DNA from: Saccoglossus kowalevskii
Lineage: Eukaryota > Hemichordata > Enteropneusta > Harrimaniidae
DNA length: 56,876 nucleotides
Direction of reading: 5' to 3'
Assembly: GCF_000003605.2 (NCBI RefSeq)
Contig: NW_003108586.1
Span: 223,209-280,084, forward strand
Part shown: positions 40,901 through 46,317 of the stretch, piece by piece
Layout of the letters: each line of letters opens with the position of its first letter
How positions within the stretch are numbered: position 1 is the stretch's first letter
Position numbers and translations under genes: made by a program
Notes under the pieces: generated by a model
What the model was told of the DNA's origin: nothing
Databases searched by the model: none
Seen by the model: only the letters and a program-made list of their open reading frames with translations

Positions 40901-41400
40901 GAATGATGTGTTTATATTGGCATAATTGTTAGTGTGTCTGTTCCTGTATCATCAATATTGAATGTTGGGCGGGTTACCCTCTTGCTTATTTCCGAGTATG
41001 GCATACTTTCAGATGGGGGTGTAATTATGTCAGCTCCAAGCATTATATTCCGTTTTTTTTTTTTACATGTACAAAAAAATTACAGTAATCTTTCAGCAAA
41101 TGTGTCATGATTGAATAAAGTGTTTTTAACAACTGTTGACAATAAACCAATATTTCTGCTTTTCACAGATTTCAGCAAGAACTTCAACAACAGAAACAGC
41201 AGGCAGAAGCCAAACCAGCTGAAGAACATATATTAAAAGTTGTACAGCATGATGATTTAGATTCCAGTCTTGACGAACACATCGGACGATTGGTTGAAGA
41301 GAGAGACACGTTACTCAGAACAGGTGTTTACTCGCACCAAGATAGAATCATTACAGAACTTGACAAACAAATCAGGGAAGCCATAGCAAGTAAATCATAA
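28948..41400 (+). CDS. CEP120: Centrosomal protein 120, complete 17-exon gene
   Basis: CEP120 is a daughter-centriole-enriched protein needed for centriole elongation, microtubule binding and ciliogenesis, and in vertebrates it works with CPAP, SPICE1 and TALPID3. The exons are 28948-28993, 29957-30249, 30708-30846, 31517-31668, 32930-33127, 33525-33767, 34267-34522, 34953-35121, 35287-35436, 36026-36140, 36637-36810, 37198-37341, 37902-37991, 38251-38456, 38875-39046, 39676-39920 and 41169-41400. They sum to 3024 nt (1007 aa plus stop), against 986 aa in human. Order of domains: C2A about 1-135, C2B about 160-345, a Pro/Gln/Lys-rich linker about 358-450, C2C about 460-620, and a long coiled coil about 680-965. 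All phases match and all introns are GT-AG. The start [16 protein letters not shown] aligns with the start of the human protein. Two possible weak spots are the low-complexity exon 7 and untranslated exons, which I cannot see. Confidence 0.97.
29957..30249 (+). CDS. CEP120: CEP120 exon 2 (C2A core)
   Basis: The exon follows the acceptor CTGAACAG. It encodes residues 16-113, including [34 protein letters not shown] and [10 protein letters not shown], which are the most conserved stretch of C2A, the tubulin-binding module. It ends in phase 0 at GTT|GTAAGT. Confidence 0.97.
30708..30846 (+). CDS. CEP120: CEP120 exon 3 (end of C2A)
   Basis: The acceptor is GGTTTGCAG. The exon encodes [20 protein letters not shown] and then the linker [12 protein letters not shown], ending in phase 1 at CAAG|GTACTC. 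The motif WYPLLN..Y matches WYQLLSNKY of human CEP120. Confidence 0.95.
31517..31668 (+). CDS. CEP120: CEP120 exon 4 (start of C2B)
   Basis: The acceptor is TTTCTTTTTAG. The exon encodes [20 protein letters not shown] and then IGFAANLTQ, ending in phase 0 at ACAG|GTATTT. This is the opening of the second C2 domain (DUF3668 region). Val200 and Ala205 here correspond to human Val194 and Ala199. Confidence 0.96.
31770..31935. repeat. Imperfect palindrome in CEP120 intron 4
   Basis: TTTTCACCGCGAAGAATTTT and AAATTTTCTTTGCGAAATAA lie in opposite orientation. It is probably a decayed MITE of the GCGAAAATAAA family. The rest of intron 4 (to 32495) is AT-rich unique sequence. Confidence 0.35.
32496..32697. 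mobile_element. TACTGT-type palindromic MITE in CEP120 intron 4
   Basis: The left arm TACTGTAAAATACTTTATTT then TCGCTGGAATTAATC pairs with the right arm CCAAGCGAAAATAAAGTATT then CTACAATA. It lies between exons 4 and 5 and clear of splice signals. Confidence 0.85.
32930..33127 (+). CDS. CEP120: CEP120 exon 5 (C2B)
   Basis: The acceptor is ATTCTTCAG. The exon is 66 codons in phase 0 and reads [20 protein letters not shown], then [20 protein letters not shown] and [10 protein letters not shown]. The segments FFFYYN and GNDVTNE are strongly conserved in CEP120. The donor is CAG|GTGAGG. Confidence 0.97.
33525..33767 (+). CDS. CEP120: CEP120 exon 6 (end of C2B)
   Basis: The acceptor is TTGTTCTCAG. 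The exon has 81 codons in phase 0, including [32 protein letters not shown] and [24 protein letters not shown] and LAP.VGVSV match human CEP120. The donor is ATT|GTAAGT. Confidence 0.97.
34267..34522 (+). CDS. CEP120: CEP120 exon 7 (low-complexity linker)
   Basis: The acceptor TTTTTTTTTTACAG is followed by 85 codons plus one base. The sequence is rich in Pro, Gln, Lys and Ser ([18 protein letters not shown], then [13 protein letters not shown]). Human has a similarly placed, poorly conserved Lys/Pro/Ser linker between C2B and C2C, so the exon rests on splice sites and phase rather than alignment. It ends in phase 1 at GATG|GTGTGT. A 28-bp piece of it recurs in intron 12. Confidence 0.88.
34953..35121 (+). 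CDS. CEP120: CEP120 exon 8 (start of C2C)
   Basis: The acceptor is ATGTTATAG. After a variable lead the exon reads [18 protein letters not shown] and VNIFL, matching [16 protein letters not shown] of human. It leaves in phase 2 at CTCAG|GTGAGG. Confidence 0.95.
35287..35436 (+). CDS. CEP120: CEP120 exon 9 (C2C)
   Basis: The acceptor is TTATTTTCAG. The exon encodes [20 protein letters not shown], then [20 protein letters not shown], nearly identical in pattern to human. It enters and leaves in phase 2, and the donor is CTCAG|GTACCT. Confidence 0.97.
36026..36140 (+). CDS. CEP120: CEP120 exon 10 (C2C)
   Basis: The acceptor is TTTTTTGATAG. The exon encodes [20 protein letters not shown] and then [18 protein letters not shown], ending in phase 0 at GCT|GTAAGT. 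The motif IPLLVE.WH.DKM is shared with human. Confidence 0.96.
36205..36490. repeat. GC-rich dispersed repeat in CEP120 intron 10
   Basis: The segment opens AACAGGGGCGCAGCGCCCTC and ends with CACTTGGTGGCGCCGCTGAA and CTAGAAAAACCCCTGCC. It contrasts sharply with AT-rich flanks and resembles common repeats ending in CAGGGGCGCAGCGCC. No coding potential is seen. Confidence 0.5.
36637..36810 (+). CDS. CEP120: CEP120 exon 11 (end of C2C)
   Basis: The acceptor is TCTTTAAATAG. The exon has 58 codons in phase 0: [20 protein letters not shown], then [20 protein letters not shown]. The LEDYG motif closes the third C2 domain. The donor is CAG|GTAAAA. Confidence 0.96.
37198..37341 (+). CDS. CEP120: CEP120 exon 12
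   Basis: The acceptor is CGTGTTCAG. A charged lead is followed by [20 protein letters not shown], the start of the helical C-terminal half. It is 48 codons in phase 0, and the donor is CAG|GTAAGT. Confidence 0.95.
37730..37757 (+). repeat. Partial duplicate of CEP120 exon 7 inside intron 12
   Basis: This 28-bp segment (starting TTAGAGCACCCTCACCAGGC) matches exon 7 at 34387-34414 with one mismatch. Each copy also has CTCCTGAGAA shortly before it. In the same frame it would read [10 protein letters not shown] against [10 protein letters not shown] in exon 7. Confidence 0.85.
37902..37991 (+). CDS. CEP120: CEP120 exon 13 (coiled coil)
   Basis: The acceptor is TTTTTGTTTTAG. The exon has 30 codons in phase 0, [20 protein letters not shown] and then [10 protein letters not shown], matching human [20 protein letters not shown]. 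The donor is AAG|GTACAC. Confidence 0.95.
38251..38456 (+). CDS. CEP120: CEP120 exon 14 (coiled coil)
   Basis: The acceptor is TTATTATGTAG. The exon has heptad-like charged helix content ending [19 protein letters not shown], where KEDCIHQVE is a CEP120 signature. It leaves in phase 2 at AAAG|GTATTG. Confidence 0.95.
38875..39046 (+). CDS. CEP120: CEP120 exon 15 (coiled coil)
   Basis: The acceptor is AACATCTAAG, a weak one with few pyrimidines, but it fits the phase. The exon encodes [20 protein letters not shown], then [32 protein letters not shown] is identical in human. The donor is AAG|GTTTGT. Confidence 0.94.
39676..39920 (+). CDS. CEP120: CEP120 exon 16 (coiled coil)
   Basis: The acceptor is TGATTATTTTAG. 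The exon encodes [20 protein letters not shown], then [15 protein letters not shown] and [17 protein letters not shown]. This is the most conserved block of the C-terminal half. It leaves in phase 2 at CAA|GTAAGT. Confidence 0.97.
41169..41400 (+). CDS. CEP120: CEP120 exon 17 (stop)
   Basis: The acceptor is GCTTTTCACAG. The exon encodes a Gln-rich stretch, then [20 protein letters not shown] and [17 protein letters not shown] before TAA (41398-41400). Human ends similarly (LIEERDTLMRTGV, then SELDRQIREI). Ile999 corresponds to human Ile975. Confidence 0.97.
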
Positions 41401-44400
41401 ACTAAAAATCACTACCAAGTTGGAGCGAAATAATAACTCTTATAAAAAGCTGTGAGCTACATTTTTTGCCCCCTCCTCCCAATTATTTATGTTTTTGGCA
41501 GTCCCATGCATCAGTTATAAACATGCACATCACACTTTTTTATTAAAGAATTTTCAAGAAAAAATAAATTTACTGACAATTTCAGAAAATAATAAATAAA
41601 CGTTGTAAGCAAACATTTTTCAGAACCATTGTTGTGTTATAAATTGAGAAGTTTTTCCACAACAATAATAAATCTTCCATCTGTCTAAAAGCAGTTTACA
41701 TGTGCATATTCTAAACATTATACTTGAAGAATTTACATTTTCTACCACGAAGGTCATTTTTAGTTTTACTGGAGCAAAAAATGTTGCTCATAGAGCTCTA
41801 AGTATAATATATTTTTAGTGACAATTAGACAAGATAATACTGTCTTCAGTATTGTCATAGCAGATGAATTCCATTCCATGTTATTTTTAAAAAAAGTAAG
41901 ATATTTATTCAATAACACAAACTGACGAAGCGGACGTACTCACACGAGTTTTGTGATTAGAAGCTGTTGACAGCGTTTCAATTCATTCACAAAACTAGAA
42001 GTCAGTTTGTTGGGCATGACAATGTAAATAATTAAAATGATATCATATCTCGTCCAGTGTATATATTATGATAGTAGAATTAAAATCATGAATGAATTAA
42101 CTTTTCACTAGACGGTGCTAAATTTTAATAATTTGTCTTCCAGTGACATTTTTTCATAAAATGATTTATTTTCTGATTGTTTTCATATTTATTCTTTTAA
42201 ATGGTCATTATTTCAAGTTCAGTTTTGTTAAAGACATGTCATAGATTATAAATTTGGTAAAGTTCAAGCTATTTACTGGATGAATCATTAAGTTTATTTG
42301 TTTATTTCTCTTAGTAAAGCATCACTTTGTGTCATATCAATTATGGGTGACATGTGACGTGTACATCACATACAAAATAATGTGTTTGTTGTGATGACTG
42401 TGGATCAATAAAATGAACTTGATGTATTTGAATTTTTCAAAAAACTACCAACTTTTGAAACTAGTCCAGAACAGCCAATCAGAAGAGCTTTTATTTTCAG
42501 TGTCAGCTCTTGGAATATTTGGTGTTTGAACACTTGATATGTGCCTACTGATGTTTTTCCAGATCAAATGACTTTGTCGTGTTTGATCTCATAATCATTA
42601 TTATGGCAACAAAGACAGTGAAAAAGATGCGTCACATTTCACCCATACCTAGTGTTATAATTATACACTTTTAAGTCATCATTATCATTTTATTTGATTT
42701 TTTTCATTTTATTAGTTCTTAGTTTATTTTTTTAATGTTCTTTGACAATCATAACTGAATTTAATTCACAACATGCAATCACGACTGGTGCCCTATAGTG
42801 TTCACATCTATCAAGGGTTCTATGTTTTTATTTTGTCATTTCTCAGTTTATTCTTGATTTTGTAAATAAAGTAATTTCTGTATTTTTTTTGTATAATAAA
42901 ATAATTATTTGTTTAATTTTTGATTCGCTTAAAATGAAATCTCAGTAGTATTCTTAGTGTTGAAAACTGCACAGTGCTTCTATTTGATCACGCAATTTGG
43001 AGATTTCATTTTGACTCGTGGTCACTACAAATCTGCCCTGTTACAGGCCACACTGTATTCCGCTGTCCCGAAATGCTCCTCTGCTTGAAAATATAGGAAA
43101 GAGTCATTTGCATTCTCCAAGCATCTTTTTTTTTTATTTTAACTAAGGTAACTTTTATTAATTGATAAATATGAAATAAGTTGACAAAAGTTGCCCAGTT
43201 CAAATACAACCATGATAACAAGAACACTTTATTTATTTGCTCTAGGTGTAGTGCCTATGTAAATGATAGAGGGGTGTGTCTGTGTTAATAAGTTGTATTT
43301 TAATGAACCAGCTTACAAAATGTGTAATTTTTGCTTTGTGTGCTTGTAATGCAGTTTAAGTGGTAGCTGTAGCTCTGAATGCATTTCCAACATACCTGAC
43401 AATATTGCAATTATACGACATGAATCACCCCCTCTAACAACAACACTTAATGCTGCATTTGTTTTTATACAAAATGTTCTTTCATTGGTGGCGCTCTAGT
43501 AATTAAAAAAAGCAGTTTTACACGACCATACGGGACGGGACGCATCTACGGTAGTCAATGTATTGGCGAGACTGGTATGCAAGCATGACGCTTGATTTTC
43601 TATAGCCACATATACATACTTGTAAGTCTGCTGATATTCGGTAAAGGGGAATTTTATTGTCACGTCGCACTGACGTCGATTGTACATCCGCAAGCACAAT
43701 ATCACGCATGTGTGTTTCCGCAAAATAATGCGAAACGCCGTATCTTCGACCGGAAAATAGTCGATTGTTTTTTTGTCGCAGTTCAGAGCTATTTTTTTTT
43801 CAGAATCATGTATTTGTATTTTGCTATTTTCAATAAAATGTTTGTGGATTTGTTTTTTTTTTCAAAATTCATCAATAACATTTTGGGGAAATGTAATCGT
43901 GAGATATATAAGATATTAGAAAATTTCCTAACGACCGAAATACAAATTCAGATGTCTTAGAGAACTTACGGAAAAATAATTCGTTGAACTGCAGAATATA
44001 TCTTATTATACATGTAGTAAAAAGTGAAAGATACATCACATGAATTAAACACTGCATTCAAGTATACGAATAGTTTCCGGTGTATAGAGATGGGCGTTTA
44101 CGCTACTACTTTCACATACATTTGGGGATTGATGATTGTCCGAGCGGCATAAATCCCCGGATGCGATTACGTGTAATATTTTTGTTTTCTGGGATGTTTT
44201 TTTTTCCGAGACTGGGGCGGCTATATCACAACATTTTTTTCACTTGGTAGAAATATCATTTGGTTAAAGATGCCACATACTTTGCACGGTATCGACGTCA
44301 TCATTAACGTCATTTCTGACAAAAAAGGACTTCACGTGGTCTTTGGAGATTTAAATTTCGGACCAACGCGATTTTTTTTCCATGGCAATTCTTGAGCGAT

Positions 44401-44440
44401 CAGAAACAACGGTAACATTGACAGTGGCAGCGGCACGGGT
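41401..44440. other. CEP120 3' flank and intergenic sequence
   Basis: The first kilobase is likely 3' UTR. Further right the sequence is AT-rich with a short poly-T tract at 43128-43140 and 43852-43862. Open frames at 43496-43723 and 43592-43960 overlap on opposite strands and match nothing I recognise. The stretch 43500-44440 has more CpG than the rest. Confidence 0.5.
42407..42412 (+). terminator. Candidate CEP120 polyadenylation signal AATAAA
   Basis: AATAAA stands about 1.0 kb after the stop, inside ATCAATAAAATG. Other AATAAA hexamers occur at about 41563, 41590 and 42866, so the true cleavage site is undecided. Confidence 0.35.
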
Positions 44441-44620
44441 GAGGGGGTCGGCCCCAAATCAAGCTGAAACCCGTTATGTCAGCAAAATTTGCCCCTCAAA
44501 ATGCAGGAAATAGCGTTTCAGAGGGTCCAGATTTCCAACATGCCTGGGGCCCCCTAGTAAATTCGCGCCTGCGGCACAAGGTTGGTGAGCAGATCTCGCC
44601 CCCCCCCCCCATCTAGTTAT
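44440..44620. repeat. GC-rich dispersed repeat beside the gap
   Basis: The sequence AAATTTGCCCCTCAAAATGC followed by AGGAAATAGCGTTTCAGAGG, and later GGGGCCCCCTAGTAAATTCG and CGCCTGCGGC, closely resembles a repeat type common in marine invertebrate genomes. It includes a poly-C run near 44599-44610. It probably derives from a DNA transposon, class unknown. Confidence 0.55.
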
Positions 44621-44899
44621 GTTTGGTCATGTAATATTCGGATTTGCCATGGGGTTATACAATATTATTGAATCGCCTTTTCACTGGAACATGTGATAGA
44701 GAGACTGTAATTGGGGAAATATAAATAAATAACACAGGGTTTTCTACTTTTTTGTTTCTGAATAAGACTCCCAGTACAATTCAAGCACGGCAGATTATGA
44801 CTTGACTGTTTCTGATTTTTTTTTCTCTCTGTTTTTGACTTCACGTTATAACGACAATTAGACAATTATATCTATATGGACTGGATACGGCTTTTTCGG

Positions 44900-45707
44900 N
44901 NNNNNNNNNNNNNNNNNNNNNNNNNNNNNNNNNNNNNNNNNNNNNNNNNNNNNNNNNNNNNNNNNNNNNNNNNNNNNNNNNNNNNNNNNNNNNNNNNNNN
45001 NNNNNNNNNNNNNNNNNNNNNNNNNNNNNNNNNNNNNNNNNNNNNNNNNNNNNNNNNNNNNNNNNNNNNNNNNNNNNNNNNNNNNNNNNNNNNNNNNNNN
45101 NNNNNNNNNNNNNNNNNNNNNNNNNNNNNNNNNNNNNNNNNNNNNNNNNNNNNNNNNNNNNNNNNNNNNNNNNNNNNNNNNNNNNNNNNNNNNNNNNNNN
45201 NNNNNNNNNNNNNNNNNNNNNNNNNNNNNNNNNNNNNNNNNNNNNNNNNNNNNNNNNNNNNNNNNNNNNNNNNNNNNNNNNNNNNNNNNNNNNNNNNNNN
45301 NNNNNNNNNNNNNNNNNNNNNNNNNNNNNNNNNNNNNNNNNNNNNNNNNNNNNNNNNNNNNNNNNNNNNNNNNNNNNNNNNNNNNNNNNNNNNNNNNNNN
45401 NNNNNNNNNNNNNNNNNNNNNNNNNNNNNNNNNNNNNNNNNNNNNNNNNNNNNNNNNNNNNNNNNNNNNNNNNNNNNNNNNNNNNNNNNNNNNNNNNNNN
45501 NNNNNNNNNNNNNNNNNNNNNNNNNNNNNNNNNNNNNNNNNNNNNNNNNNNNNNNNNNNNNNNNNNNNNNNNNNNNNNNNNNNNNNNNNNNNNNNNNNNN
45601 NNNNNNNNNNNNNNNNNNNNNNNNNNNNNNNNNNNNNNNNNNNNNNNNNNNNNNNNNNNNNNNNNNNNNNNNNNNNNNNNNNNNNNNNNNNNNNNNNNNN
45701 NNNNNNN
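44900..45707. other. Assembly gap (808 N)
   Basis: An uninterrupted run of N. Open frames computed across it are meaningless. GC-rich repeat sequence lies on the left side and CpG-rich sequence (CGCGACGCGTTTTG) on the right, both common causes of gaps. Confidence 1.
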
Positions 45708-46040
45708 CGCGACGCGTTTTGTTTTGATACGTGATAGCGTTACGAGGCCGGGCAATACGGGGTATATGATAAAACTAGATAATCTACGAGTACCGTCGGA
45801 ATATCGGCAGTTATTAAACGAGTGTAGTATTTCCTATTTACTACACTGGTGTAAAGACTCAACATAACGAACAAGTAATATTGTTTATATGTAATATTTA
45901 TATTATATTTTAATATTTAATATTATTGTTTGATACTGCGAGTTGGTGACTGAGGTGGCGTGTTCAGTTTGTCTTGTGTTATGCGTCGTACAGATACTTG
46001 GCAGCGTGTATTTACCGGGGTATATTGCACTGAATAACAT

Positions 46041-46046
46041 TTTATT
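46041..46046 (-). terminator. Candidate hydrolase polyadenylation signal
   Basis: TTTATT on the plus strand gives AATAAA on the gene strand, 71 nt after the stop. It is followed by T-rich sequence. The location is plausible; unproven. Confidence 0.45.
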
Positions 46047-46116
46047 GCAATTATATAAACCCATGTCCAATGCGGCAAAGTTCCCCCAATATGTATGATG
46101 TCTACATGAAGTCGAT

Positions 46117-46317
46117 TTATGTGCTAATTTTTGGCGGTGTCCAACTTCCAACCACGTTTTTTTGAATAACACGTTTGTCGACCCAGGAGGAGAGCGTCTC
46201 TGCAAAGTGGTGTGGAGCGTCAATGATAGGTTGATGTCCAACACCTGGAATGATGTAAAAATCTTTTGGTCCGCCAATAAGATTATAGCAGACTTCACAA
46301 AATGACGCCGGAACGAC
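46117..46317 (-). CDS. Hydrolase exon 6 (catalytic histidine, stop)
   Basis: The acceptor is TTGTTTTATAG. The exon has 66 codons and a TAA (complement of 46117-46119). DFYIIPGVGHQPIIDAPHHF holds His302, followed by the closing helix FAETLSSWVDK. The longer open frame covering 45903-46328 on the same strand is a shifted reading frame without family similarity. Confidence 0.92.
   Translation of the reverse strand, partial: VVPASFCEVCYNLIGGPKDFYIIPGVGHQPIIDAPHHFAETLSSWVDKRVIQKNVVGSWTPPKIST

Noticed and set aside
44841-45755. Long open frames on both strands across 44841-45755
   Set aside because: They consist almost wholly of undetermined bases of the assembly gap.
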